Shown: piece after piece, positions 22,698 to 35,194 of the stretch
How positions within the stretch are numbered: the first letter of the stretch is position 1
Layout of the letters: each line of letters starts with the position of its first letter
From: Zanthoxylum bungeanum
Taxonomy: Eukaryota; Streptophyta; Magnoliopsida; Sapindales; Rutaceae
DNA: 64,000 nt
NCBI GenBank assembly: GCA_019454045.1
Contig: SKCR01010146.1
Span: 1 to 64,000, forward strand
Reading direction: 5' to 3'
Notes under the pieces: generated by a model
Told to the model about the DNA's origin: nothing
Database searches by the model: none
What the model saw: only the letters and a program-made list of their open reading frames with translations
Translations under genes and position numbers: made by a program

Positions 22698-23703
22698 CGG
22701 TGAGGTTGGTCTCCTAGAGAGATGCACTCTTAGTGAGGGGCGACAAGTAGATGTTCCGAGGAACATCAATGTCTTCCCTCATATGCTGAATCTGGTCGTT
22801 ATAAGAAACTAAAAAGGCCATAGTAACAAGAGAGTTGAAGAGCCTGGATTTTGAAGAGAGACCGTTGAGGAAAAAAAAGGGTTTCGCAAGATGAGGGGTG
22901 TAGAGGTTCGAGATTTGAAACTTTGAAACAATGGAGCTAACAAGGACTATCGAATCAGTATTTAAGGGATGAGACCGTTGAGTTCCCAAGGAGATGAGGA
23001 AGAAGCCCATAACACCCAAAAAGCACACTAGTGGCTCAACCTTGTATTTGTTTGTTCCTATAATTTCTCCAAATTGATGCGAACAAAATGGGGAATTGTT
23101 TGGGAAAAATCAGGCACATGACATGTGGCCAAACACATTCCAAATGGGATCCAGATCTCTCGTCAAAGCCTGACAACAGAACCTATCATTTGAGTCTGAG
23201 GGTAGAATCTACCATCAGATTCTGAGGGCAGAATCTATCATCAGAATCTGAAGTTAGGACCTCCATGAGAGTCCGAATTCAGAGCTACCCGATAGTAGTT
23301 CAATCTTAGGCTTGGTTCCAACAAAGGCAAGCAAAGATCGTGCGAATATTGATCCCGAGATGTCAACTTCTTAATGACACGAATCTGCTGAACAAGGAAT
23401 GAGGCAACCGATTAATTACTTTCTATTTCTTTAAGCCGGACAATCATATAGAATAGGGAAGTTCCAAGATTGTAGGGAGTGGGTCAGTTAATGGGAAACG
23501 TGAATGTATTGTAACCGCTGTCAGTTTGTTTTCCTTATAATGAAATATTATAAATAGTACAAAAAATCCTAAAATAAGGGATCGACCTTTTGTTTATCAA
23601 GCAATAATAGAGAACTCCTTACCCATCTCTATATATTATTTAATTTTATTGTCTGTGAGATTAATTGCACTAACAGGTCCCTTGGGCATAAAGATCAAAT
23701 CAA
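22698..23703. other. Unassigned repeat-like sequence
   Basis: No gene family is recognisable. The minus-strand ORF at 22714-23028 (104 codons) has no motif I know. At 23430-23690 the sequence resembles the end of an LTR: TATAAATAG at 23549 and a CACTAACA terminus at about 23668-23675. I could not find a partner. Confidence 0.3.
23198..23255. repeat. 26-bp imperfect direct repeat
   Basis: GAGGGTAGAATCTACCATCA and GAGGGCAGAATCTATCATCA start at 23198 and 23224. A more degenerate copy lies just before, at about 23175. Confidence 0.7.
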
Positions 23704-24076
23704 ATAACTGTAATAATTTAAATAGCCAATATGGTACCTTCAATCATAGTTGTCTAAGCAATACTGATCATTTATATTGTCTCAAATTAAAAAAAGGTGT
23801 CTTCTAGTCTATTCCACTTTGGAGATAAATCCTTAAAGGAATCTTAGATTTAGGTAATATAAGGACCCTATTTATAGTTAATTTTTTGTAACTTAAGACT
23901 CTTAAATTTTCATTATCAAATAAGTGATCAATAATAAGTCTAACTCATTCACTTCCCTCCATGAAAGAAGCACATGAGTTACAACATTTCATAAAAAGAA
24001 ATAATTCATATTTCCATAACTTATATCTTTATTATTTAATCATCTATATGAAAAGACTTCATACAGTGTATCTTGA

Positions 24077-26110
24077 TGTTGGACAATTATGACCCATAGC
24101 GTCACTATTTGTACAGATCATGGTGTTGTTGTACAAATTAACTATGTGACAAGGAGATTGCACTCTTATCATTTGTGATTAGATCACCTAGATGTATAAA
24201 TGATAGGAGGTCCTTATGATTAGTTCCTGGATTGAGATGATATGAGACAGTATCAGTCCACGAAGGATTAATCATTAAATATCCCTAGTCGTAGTATTAT
24301 CGAGACTGGACATCGATAATGCGGAATAGACTAGTATTACACTTGTGCGTGTTATGTGAGATCATAACGGCATAGTTCTCATATATTTGGGTATAGGATA
24401 CTCATGCAAGTGTAATAGGAGGTTGTGTTTTACCGATGGTACGGAAAACAGCTTCGCTCTGGATAGACCCCTCAGAATTCCATTGGTAGTATGACTATGT
24501 GTCTATGGAAGTCCGAAATTAGGGTAGGTGTATTTGGTCTTAACCTGAGACTTGCATCGCTAATACTTGCGACAATCGGTATGCTTTAGTTTTAGTCGTC
24601 CAGGGCTTTAACCGGTTCTGTGTACGCCTCTGCTGGGCATATCGAGAATCGTAGTGTATTGGGTGTGATGTCAAGACGGAAGTATCACTCCAGTCATAGT
24701 GGAGATGATGTCACGTAGGATACGGTACTAGTGCTCTTAAGTACTGCAGTCATCGGGATATTATGACTAGGTCATGTATGTCCGATTATAGAGACTAGTT
24801 ACCAGACATCCGACATGTGCTTCGTACGGGGCAGACACATTCCAGCCCCAGGCCTAGCACGTGACAATCCGATACTGGATCGCAATACGCAATACTACGT
24901 ATACTACGCCTGACATAGATTATTTATTCCAGTAAGAATATTTCTGGAGAATTGGGAAGGCACGGTGCTTTACTAGAAGCCAACCATGTCTTGTAAATCG
25001 GTAAGCACGTGGTACGAGGTACGCACGTATTCGGATAATCCGATGACCGTATTTACTGCCAACATATCCAGGGATCTCTTGGGTCGCTTCCCAAAGATTC
25101 ACCGATGACAGTTGATTTAAATTAGAATTAATCTGGGATTAATTAAGAGAGAGAATTAATCTGGGATTAATTAAGATGGAGAAAATTAATCTGGGATTAA
25201 TTGAGGTATTATTTAATCTAGGATTAAATGTGTTCGGAAGAGAGAGAACATGATTAATTTGGAATTAATCGGTAGAATAAATTTAATAGTTAAATTTGAT
25301 TTTTCTATTTAATTTATTCGTATGGGCTAAAATTAATATATCGGATATATTAATATGAATTGGATTTCGTTACGAAATTAAAGTCGGACTTTAATATGAA
25401 CGAACGAATTAATTTAGAATTAATTCGTAGACGACATTCGTATATATATTTGCGAGGCATCGTTATTTAATTAAATTAGATTTAATTATTTAGCGATGAG
25501 AATTCATTTAATTGGATTAAACGGATCCGAGCCGCGGCAAATATTCGTAGAGACATTTGAATTTTGAATTCAAATGTGAGGCCCACTTTAAATGTGGTAG
25601 TTGGGAGAGTGGTTGGCATTTATGCCATACCATCCACTTTCCAACCACCTTGGAATGGTTTTGGCAAAACCATTTACCCAACCACCTTGTTTAGGTGAAA
25701 AGGGTAAATTGGCTTTTACCAAAACCCTTCTCTCTCTCTCATTTGTGTATGCTTCACACAAAACACACTTGGAACACAAAGAAAACCCTAATGGACCTCC
25801 ATGGGCGTGAGCTTCATGTCCTTTTTCTCTTTGATTTTGTGGCAAAATCAACAAAGCTACCACTTGGAGAAATCAACTAATGTGATAGGGAAACAACTTC
25901 AAAAGCTTGGAATCAACAAAGGAAGGATCTTGGAGATCTTCAACTCAAAGCTTGGAATCAACAAAGAAAGCATCTTGGATCTTGGATCTTCTTCTCAAAA
26001 TTTTAAAAGCTCAAATCCATTCAATGTAAAAAAATTCCGCAACTTATTTTGAATTTATGAACATGTTTTCATTCTTATTAGATCCTTGGCATGTTCTAGG
26101 AACACTAACA
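24077..26110 (+). repeat. 5' LTR of copia element 1 (2034 bp)
   Basis: It starts TGTTGGACAATT and ends CACTAACA directly before the primer site. A palindromic ATTAATCTGGGATTAAT array lies at 25125-25235. A CTCTCTCTCTC run (25730) and a GAACACTAACA terminus mark the transcribed end region. Confidence 0.9.
25115..25235. repeat. Palindromic ATTAATCTGGGATTAAT array
   Basis: Four units lie within about 110 bp, separated by short AAGAGAGAG-type purine spacers. The arm ATTAATC pairs with GATTAAT. The 3' LTR has the same array at about 33025-33150. Confidence 0.85.
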
Positions 26111-26111
26111 A

Positions 26112-26125
26112 TGGTATCAAGAGCC
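26112..26125 (+). promoter_or_regulatory. tRNA-Met primer binding site, copia element 1
   Basis: TGGTATCAAGAGCC lies one base after the LTR end. It differs from the usual TGGTATCAGAGC by an extra A. Confidence 0.85.
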
Positions 26126-29030
26126 AATTTTAAGCATGAAAAGTTTTGGGTTCATGAGACTAAAATTTGGGGCTTTTGTGTTTTGAGCATGATTTCTTCA
26201 AATTGATGCTTTAAGCATACTTAGATTATGTTAACTTAGAGTTGTGCATGATTAGATTTGAGAAAAGTTGATTGGATCAAATTTTTTATTTTTCCTTAGT
26301 GTGGCCGAAACTAGCATGCAGTCCACTGCAGTTTTTTTTTTTTTTTTGTAACATGAAATGATGTGTTTAAATGCATGTTTAAATGTTGATTGTTGGTTTG
26401 ATTGGATTAGAATCAAAGTCAATAATTTTTATGTTAAATCAAAGAGCATGTTGAGCATGAAATGATGAATTTAGGATTCAATTTATGTTGAGCATGAAAT
26501 GATGTGTTTTGGCTTCAATTTGTGTTAAGCATGAATTGATGGATTAAGCATGATTAATTAAGTTAATTGGTATTTTGGAAATATTGAGTTTAATTAATTA
26601 ACCATGGCTAATACACTTTAATTAAAGTAATTATGATATTTGGAATATTATAATTATGTTAATAAGCTTTTAATTATGATTGGGCTAAAAGTGTGTATTT
26701 GGGCTTAATGGGCTTGGTTTGACTAAGTTTGGTTTTGGACTTTTGGATTGGATCCAATTGGGCCCAAAACCAATTCCATAAGGTCCAAATACATCACTTG
26801 GCCCTTTAAAGAATTTAATTGGGCCTAATGGGCCTAAATTGATTTGTTGGCAATATGGTGATTCCTATTGGGCCTTGGCATTTTGGGTTTGATCCATTAT
26901 GGCCAAAGCCCATGCCTAAAGAATCAATTAAAAGCCCATTGGACTTTAATTGAAATGACATTGGATGTTATTGGGCCTTTGAGACCCATTAAGATTGGAT
27001 TTGGAATCCAAGTCTTTAAGGCTTATAAGTAAGTGTATATATTTAATTTGGAATTAAATTGGAATTAGTATTGAATACAAATAAATTGGATTTAAAGTTG
27101 TAGTTCAATATAATTCAAGAATACTTACTTTGAGTATTTATTCTTAAACGAGTTTGACTCACGCAAATCAAATCGTTGTTTGAACATTGAATGATCATTA
27201 ATTCAAAGATTAATTAATTGGATTAGATTGATTGAATAACATGATTTGTATGATTACATGAATGTGTTGTATGAATAATGTATATCGGATGGATATTAGA
27301 AGGGCAAGGGCAGTTTTGGAAATTGTTGTAATAAGTTTAGAATTTATTAAATTGGACCTACGTGTCCATCCTTTTATCTCCTTTCTCATTGTATTTCTCT
27401 TCTCACCTATTCCCCTCAATGTAAATGAGGTTTCTTTATTGTATTTTGTAATTGGGTAGAATTAGAATAGTTCTAGCCGGGGAGAGGAAATGGAGTGATT
27501 TGTTCTAGGAACAATTTGTGACATATCCATCCGATATCATTATTAATTTATTTATTTATACGCGCTTTATTATGTATTTAGAATGCATGTTTAAGGGTGT
27601 ATGATGATGAGACCTTAACAAAGATAATAAATTGGTTGCCAACTTGCACGCGAAAAACCCTCAAAACATATTAAGCGTTTTCCTTCCGTTGAGTGATTCT
27701 TACTCAAGATCTAAAGTTGGCATTGGTTTGTTGGCCAAAGTCAAGACCTTTGTCAATTGCGGATGTGTTTGAATCATGAGAGTTTTGTTCCATATCGGTG
27801 TCTTGTCCAAGTTGTGATTTGTTGGCCAAAGTCAAGATCACTTCTTGTCCATGACATTGATTACGAAGCTTTCCATGTCAATGGGTTCCGCTTAACTGGG
27901 ATCATTAAGTTTGTTGTGCCAAAACCAAGGCTTAGTTGATTCAGAGGAAATAGGTTAGGTAATATATTCGATATATGGGCATATATAAGATATATGTTTC
28001 GGACTTGGATGTCCACCTACTGGATCTAGGAATTGGATGGGATCCAATTGATCTTAGAGATCTACCTAGTTAAGTATCATACAATTTGTTGGCCAAATTC
28101 AAGATTGTGTGTTATTTAACGGGATCATAGCCCACTAGGAAACTGGGTTTCCCGAGTACTCGACAGAGGGTTAGAGGCTCGCCGAAAAATAGTGGGAGGC
28201 GAGAATTAAATTTACAATATTCATTTAATTACTTGCCATACGCGCTCAATCAAATATCATTCGTCAAATATAATTATTTATTAGTTGGATTAATATTTAA
28301 TTGTTGTTTTAATAAACAGTTGGACTGTAATTCAAACTATTCAATAAATGGTTGATTTTATAATTGGATTATAGTAATCAATATAATTGAATTAACCAAT
28401 TTAATTATAATTGATTAAATGATTGGACTATAGTAATCATTATAATAAATAGCACCTGAAATCGTTGATTAAATAGTTGGACTATTAGAATCAAGATAAA
28501 CTGAAAGACTAATGTTTAAAACATAAATCCTGGGTGAAAATGTGTTTAAACGACTTTAATTTTCAAATTGGGAATAAAATTTCAGGATGGTCCTGGAAAC
28601 TAATAAGTTACTTTATTTGATAAAATAACATATTAGGCCTAAGCCCAAAGTTAAGCAAATAGTAGAGCATGATCTTTGGAAGATTCATGTGATGATAACT
28701 TTAGTGCTTAATTCATTATACTTGTCGTAATGACTCCTTAATTTCTTAATCAGAACTAAGGATTAGATCCTTAAAGTATGATAAAGAAATTGAAGGATCT
28801 TCATAGATCTATTCTTAGATCTTACAAGTATTAAATTGCAATAATTAACTCTTGGAGAGTTAATGGCTATGCTCAAGGAGCCAAAGCCAAAGTTTGCAAT
28901 AGGGCAAGAAGCGCAAGGCGCACCTTACTTCGATATTCTAGAAGGCCAAGGCTTGGCCAAAGACTTTTGGAATGTGAAAAAGGGCAAAGGCAAAATCATT
29001 ATAATCTTCTAGGAAGATAAATGACATATC
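26126..29030 (+). other. Leader and decayed gag of copia element 1
   Basis: No gag protein of useful length is readable. The stretch at 26160-27060 is AT-rich with many GGGCC(T/C)AATTG words. Further decayed gag probably spans 28500-29030, ahead of a zinc-knuckle remnant at about 29035-29080 in which the second Cys reads as Tyr and a stop follows the His. Confidence 0.45.
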
Positions 29031-29757
29031 CCAAGATGTCTGCCTAACTTATGGCAAACGGGATCATTGAAGCATGACTGCCGTATGGACAAAGCAGACA
29101 TGAAGGAATTGAAGACGAGCAAGGCTCTGACTTCAAATATGTTTGTCATAAATATGTTCACTACTAGTATTAAAATTGGATTTTAAAAACTTAGTGTGAT
29201 ACATAAATATGCATTGATGTGCAGAATCTGCCGTGAGCAGGATACTGACTTCAGATGAGATTAATCTGCGAATTAGAAACGGGACGACAGTCGCTGTTTC
29301 AACCGTAGATACCTAAGTTTAGGAACTACCCTTTGGTTGTGTACTTAAATTAGGAAACTGTTATAATGTAACTAGTTTGACTAGAAACATTATCTTTATA
29401 TCGAGTATAACTCGTTGCGAGGTGTACCTTTATATTCTAGAACACTAAAGTGTTTTATTATATAAAGATGATATTGAGATAAACGCATTAGATGTGAATA
29501 ACAGTATTTATATTTTGAATATAAATAAATCTCAAACATATAACTTGACAAACAAATAGATCAAACTGATTTGATCAGATAAGACTTATTTGTGGCAATG
29601 TTGTCTGGGACACATTAAACAAGACTCGTATATCCACACTTTTGAAGAGTGGATACTAGGACGAATTTGATTCCATTCAAATGAAGTCTACAAATCTAGT
29701 TTATTAGGTAAAAACCTAAAATACCTTTTACTTGGTAAAAATGTAAGTGTCATCGAT

Positions 29758-29905
29758 CTGTTAGCCCTCGTTCATAGTGACGTAAGTGGGCCCATGTCTG
29801 GCTAGGCTAAATGTGGAAATGAATGTTACGTGACCTTTACGGATGTGGCATCGCGTTATGGTTGTGTTTCTTTTGAAGAACACAAATCGAAAACTTTTAG
29901 AGTTT
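29758..29905 (+). pseudogene. Copia integrase core remnant (element 1)
   Basis: The frame reads LLALVHSDVSGPMSG followed by a stop, then CYVTFTDVASRYGCVSF. This is the start of the copia integrase catalytic core, with the first catalytic Asp in HSD. Downstream catalytic residues are not readable in frame. Confidence 0.75.
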
Positions 29906-30769
29906 CGACACGAAATAGACGAACAGATCGGCTAAAGTATTAAAACATCACGGTTTGACCATGATGAAAAATACTAAGTAATAAGTTTCTCATATACTTG
30001 AAAGAGTATAGTATTCTTTCAATAATGACTCCTCCCGGAACACGTCAATTTGACGGTGTGTCCGAACGAGGAGAAACCAAATTTTGTTGGATATAATAAG
30101 GTTAATCATGAGTCGCTCTGAGCTACCATTTTCCTTCAAAGGATAAGCATTAACAGCGAAATACTTATTTTGAATAAGGTTCCATGAAAATTTGTTTGAC
30201 AGATTTCATATTAGATATGAACAGGAAAGAAACTAGGCTTTCTCACTCCTGATGATTTGGGAATACTAGGCATATGTTTGGATGATACTAAACAAGAACC
30301 CAAATTGGACAAGTGCCAATTGTAGGTTGTCCTAGGGAAACCAAAGTGTAGTACTTATACATCTCACAAGAGAACAATTTTAATTGTTGCTCGCCAGGCG
30401 GTTTTCCTAAGAGGAATACCGATATGCAGTGGTAAGTGGGAGGATAGTAAAACTCGATGAAAATCGGAGTAATACTATTCAAAGCACCAAGTCCTTAATG
30501 GAACACAAACAGTTCATCAATGATGAAACTATACCAGTAATCTTCTAATACATAAGAACCGCGTAGATCGGAAAGAGTCAGAAAACAACCTGGGTATGGG
30601 TTTCTGATCTCACCTCAGAAAGATGTCAATCTTATTGAGGAATACGAACTGACTACGTATAATGAAGTGATACAAGGTATCGACTCCCTATTATGGCAAA
30701 GTGCCATGAGTCCAAAATGGATTCCATGTATATCAACTATGTTTGGACACTAGTTGTTGTACCACAAGA

Positions 30770-31145
30770 CATTGTGCCTATTGGTACTATATAGGTCTTC
30801 AAGGAATACATATGTGGATGGCAGCATACCAACGTACTAAGCTGGGCTTGTAGCGGAAAGGTATCGTTATCAACATTGTGTTGATTATAACGAGATCTTT
30901 TACCTGTTGCCACGTTAAATCCATTTGGATAATGCTTACTGATGCTGCATGTTTCAATTATGAAATATGGCAGCCGAACGGGAAAATCGCTTTCCTGAAA
31001 AGGAAACCTTTTTGGAGGATGTTGTACATCCTGACGGTTTTGTCGTACCAAAACTAGCAAACAAGGTTTGTAGGTTATTCGATCCATGTATGGATTGAAG
31101 TAAGCATTGGGTTCTTGGAACTATCATTTTGATGTAATCATAATG
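30770..31145 (+). pseudogene. Copia reverse transcriptase remnant (element 1)
   Basis: Around 30990-31110 the translation includes EDVVHPDGFVVPKLANKVCRL, which resembles the copia RT fingers and palm segment, followed by an SKHWVLG piece in place of the usual Gly-Leu-Lys-Gln-Ala block. Many stops break it, and the YVDD active site is not readable. Confidence 0.7.
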
Positions 31146-31679
31146 GTGTATGATTTGATTCAAAACGAATATGATTCTTGTGTATATAAGGAGATTAGTG
31201 GGAGCGCACTGAAAGTGACTATCCTAAATAATGATGATATGTCATTTCTTGGAAATGATATTCCCATATATAATCGGTGAAAGCTTGGCTTTCATGAAAA
31301 CTCTCCGTAGAATTCTTGGGAGAAACAACCTTTATTCTAGGAATAAAGATCTACTGAGTTAGATCTAGAGGTTATTGAAACTCTGCGAGAACTCATACAT
31401 TGAAAAATGTATGCAACCTGGTGTCTCATATGCTTTGAGCATATGGATTCACAAACAGGTCAATCCAAGTGATAGTCACTGGATTGATATTAAGAACATC
31501 TGTTAGTATCTTAGAGAACTAAGGATGATGTCTTAAACTATGGAGAAGGAGAACTTGAAGTGAATGGGATCACTGCTGTAAGTTTCCTAACCGATAAAAA
31601 CAATGGTACTATACAATTTGAATAACGGTACAGTAAGCTGGAAATCTTCCAAACAAGATGTTGTTACCGAATAAACAAC

Positions 31680-32005
31680 AAATGCGGGTATTGCTGCTGC
31701 TGAGGCAGCAATAGAAGCCATTTGGGTCGACTATAAATCTAATTAAATTAGATATAGTTCTGTTAGCAGCTGAGCTAGGCGTCAGCACAAGCTAAAGAAT
31801 TAATGGTCTCATCAACGATCCAGATATATACTTCGACTATTCATCTGATTCGTTCGGATCATACATCGTGGCGATGTGATGATCGAATAAATTGCATCAG
31901 ACGATAATCAAACAAATCCGCTGACGAAAGCCTTTCCTCAGCAGTTTGAGCGCACCGTACATAGTTTGGGTGTAAGACATTCGAGTGACTGGCTATAGGC
32001 CAAGT
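31680..32005 (+). pseudogene. Copia RNase H remnant (element 1)
   Basis: GIAAAEAAIEAIW at about 31689-31730 matches the copia RNase H block around its last conserved acidic residues. A QTNPLTKAFPQQF segment near 31905-31950 and a HSSDWL segment near 31980 are the usual C-terminal tail before the polypurine tract. Confidence 0.75.
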
Positions 32006-32012
32006 GGGAGAT
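32001..32012 (+). other. Polypurine tract, copia element 1
   Basis: CAAGTGGGAGAT directly precedes the 3' LTR, as is usual for plant copia elements. Confidence 0.85.
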
Positions 32013-34020
32013 TGTTGGACAATTATGACCCATAGCGCCACTATTTGTACAGATCATGGTGTTGTTGTACAAATTAACTATGTGACAAGGAGATTGCACT
32101 CCTATCATTTGTGATTAGATCACATAGATGTATAAAAGATAGGAGGTCCTTATGATTAGTTCCTGGATTGAGATGATATGAGACAGTATCAGTCCACGAA
32201 GGATTAATCATTAAATATCCCTAGTCGTAGTATTATCGAGACTGGACATCGATAATGCGGAATAGACTAGTATTACACTTGTGCGTGTTATGTGAGATCA
32301 TAACGGCATAGTTCTCATATATTTGGGTATAGGATACTCATGCAAGTGTAATAGGAGGTTGTGTTTTACCGATGGTACGGAAAACAGCTTCACATTGGTA
32401 GTATGACTATGTGTCTATGGAAGTCTGAAATCAGGGTAGGTGTATTTGGTCTTAACCTGAGACTTGCATCGCTAATACTTGCGACAATCGGTATGCTTTA
32501 GTTTTGGTCGTCCAGGGCTTTAACCGGTTCTGTGTACGCCTCTGCTGGGCATATCGAGAATCGTAGTGTATTGGGTGTGATATCAAGACGGAAGTATCAC
32601 TCCAGTCATAGTGGAGATGATGTCACGTATGATACGGTACTAGTGCTCTTAAGTACTGCAGTCATCGGGATATTATGATTAGGTCATGTATGTCCGATTA
32701 TAGAGACTAGTTACTAGACATCCGACATGTGCTTCGTACGGGGCAGACACATTCCAGCCCCAGGCCTAGCACGTGACAATCCGATACTGGATCGCAATAC
32801 GCAATACTACGTATACTACGCCTGACATAGATTATATATTCCAGTAAGAATATTTCTGGAGAATTGGGAAGGCACGGTGCTTTGCTAGAAGCCAATCATG
32901 TCTTGTAAATCGGTAAGCACGTGGTACGAGGTACGCACGTATTCGGATAATCCGATGACCGTATTTACTGCCAACATATCCAGGGATCTCTTGGGTCGCT
33001 TCCCAAAGATTCAACGATGACAGTTGATTTAAATTAGAATTAATCTGGGATTAATTAAGAGAGAGAATTAATCTGGGATTAATTAAGATGGAGAAAATTA
33101 ATCTGGGATTAATTGAGGTATTATTTAATCTGGGATTAAATGTGTTCGGAAGAGAGAGAACGCGATTAATTTGGAATTAATCGGTAGAATAAATTTAATA
33201 GTTAAATTTGATTTTTCTATTTAATTTATTCGTATGGGCTAAAATTAATATATCGGATATATTAATATGAATTGGATTTCGTTACGAAATTAAAGTCGGA
33301 CTTTAATATGAAGGAACGAATTAATTTAGAATTAATTCGTAAACGACATTCGTAATATATTTGCGAGGCATCGTTATTTAATTAAATTAGATTTAATTAT
33401 TTAGCGACGAGAATTCATTTAATTGGATTAAACGGATCCGAGCCGCGGTAAATGTTCGTAGAGACATTTGAATTTTGAATTCAAATGTGGGGCCCACTTT
33501 AAATGTGATAGTTGGGAGAGTGGTTGGTATTTATGTCATACCATCCACTTTCCAACCACCTTGGAATGGTTTTGGCAAAACCATTTACCCAACCACCTTG
33601 TTTAGGTGAAAAGGGTAAATTAGCTTTTACCAAAACCCTTCTCTCTCTCTCATTTGTGTATGCTTCACACAAAACACACTTGGAACACAAAGAAAACCCT
33701 AATGGACCTCCATGGGCGTGAGCTTCATGTCCTTTTTCTCTTTGATTTTGTGGCAAAATCAACAAAGCTAGCACTTGAAGAAATCAACTAAGGTGATAGG
33801 GAAACAACTTCAAAAGCTTTGAATCAACAAATGAAGGATCTTGGAGATCTTCAACTCAAAGCTTGGAATCAACAAAGGAAGCATCTTGGATCTTGGATCT
33901 TCTTCTCAAAATTTTAAAAGCTCAAATCCATTCAATGTAAGTAATTCCGCAACTTATTTTAAATTTATGAACATGTTTTCATGCTTATTAGATCTTTGGC
34001 ATGTTCTAGGAACACTAACA
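32013..34020 (+). repeat. 3' LTR of copia element 1 (2008 bp)
   Basis: It is nearly identical to 24077-26110. It lacks about 27 bp after CAGCTTC at 32392, where the 5' LTR has a CTCTGGATAGACCCC block. The palindromic array is at 33025-33150. Confidence 0.9.
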
Positions 34021-34058
34021 GTTGACATGTGGTTTACCTTAAATAATTAAGTTTTAAA

Positions 34059-35194
34059 TCTTCCACTTAGCCCACATGACACACATGAACTGTTATATGG
34101 ATGGAAAACTCTTTAGTATGACTATCAATTCATTTACTTCAACTAGTCATGGAAACACTCCCACTCAAATAAAGAACATTATACACGAATCGTAGTGGTA
34201 AAACTCTTGTAACGCATCATTCTCTTCCATGTATCACACTGCATAAAACTGAGCACTTTATGGGCAAAAATCATTATAATGAACTACCAATTAGTCATTT
34301 GGGTCCAACTTAATTTGTCCAAAGGGATAACACAAATTCTTTATGCTCACAAATAACATAATTTTATTCTTCACTGTAATTACGAAACTAACATAAAAGC
34401 CAAAAGCTAAAAGAAAATTGAAATTAAGCTAATAATACATGACAAAATAACACTTTAGACAGCAAACCATAATTCATTAGGTGATATGTTAACATGAGTT
34501 TTGTTTTTATATGTGATCAATAGTCAACTCATGTTTCGTAATGCGACTTCTCAAAACCAGACATAAAATAATTTTATGTCGTTACACTTATTTGGACTTC
34601 TATTCCTGTTTTCCTTATATATTATAGTGGAATTACCTCAATATAATATCGATAGTATTGATATCAATAATTTTCAAACCAATTAAATTATTTAACCATA
34701 AACCTTGAACTATTTGATAGCATCAAATGTATATGGCATATTTCACATAAATTACCATTCTTTATATGGATATAACTTTAATTGCATATAAAAATATTTA
34801 TATTTTGTTTATTTGCTCCCACTAACCTTAAGGTTTATATTTTGTTTAACAAAGTTCAATAAACCATATGAGAGGCTTATTTTAGTTCATAAGTAATATT
34901 TAATTTGCAAATAAAATTAGGGTGTTGGCCAAAACTTTATAAGAAGTCACGAAATTTCTTTATGGCCTTCGTAAAATCTTCATCCTTGGCCATTTAGGAA
35001 CAGAGTTCCTAATATTCTCATTGCATATATAAAACTGTATATAAGTATTTAGCTTAAGCAATTTAAAGCTTCCACTGTTGAAGCTCATATGTTTCATTTG
35101 GTGTACTGATTTTCGTAAGAATAAATTGTTCATACATATGAAACTGTATTGACCTAATTTTTTTTTCATAAGTTCAATTAGTGTGATATTGGAA
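34059..35194 (-). pseudogene. RNase H/RT remnant of the old copia element
   Basis: Orientation comes from the reversed polypurine tract at 34059-34075. Near 34811-34832 the minus strand reads through a KVSGSK-like segment, which in copia RT lies just before the catalytic Asp box. I can read little else, so decay is advanced. The gypsy LTR inserted at 35195. Confidence 0.5.

Larger units (their letters stand above)
24077..34020 (+). mobile_element. Full-length Ty1/copia retrotransposon, coding region dead
   Basis: The two LTRs, 24077-26110 and 32013-34020, run TGTTGGACAATTATGACCC to AACACTAACA. A tRNA-Met-type primer site follows the 5' LTR, and AAGTGGGAGAT precedes the 3' LTR. The interior has copia order: zinc knuckle near 29035, integrase near 29758, RT near 30770-31140 and RNase H near 31680-32000. 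All domains carry stops and frameshifts, and no ORF reaches 120 codons. The LTRs differ by scattered substitutions and one 27-bp gap near 32393. It inserted in the LTR of an older copia. The element at 41833 and the solo LTR at 3506 belong to the same family. Confidence 0.9.
23709..34058 (-). repeat. 3' LTR of the old copia element, split by another copia
   Basis: The pieces 23709-24076 and 34026-34058 align with 59825-60239. For example, a CATATGAAAAGACTTCAT block precedes the break, and CTTAAATAATTAAGTTTTA follows it. The break carries CTTGA (24072-24076) and GTTGA (34021-34025), a 4/5 duplication made by the inserted element. Confidence 0.75.

Noticed and set aside
22714..23028. 104-aa minus-strand ORF as a candidate host gene or gag
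   Set aside because: No recognisable motif, no splice context and AT-rich repeat surroundings. The support is too weak to call it.
25588..25863. ORF pair on opposite strands, repeated at 33499-33774
   Set aside because: Both are in corresponding positions of the two copia LTRs. Conservation reflects LTR identity, not selection on a protein.
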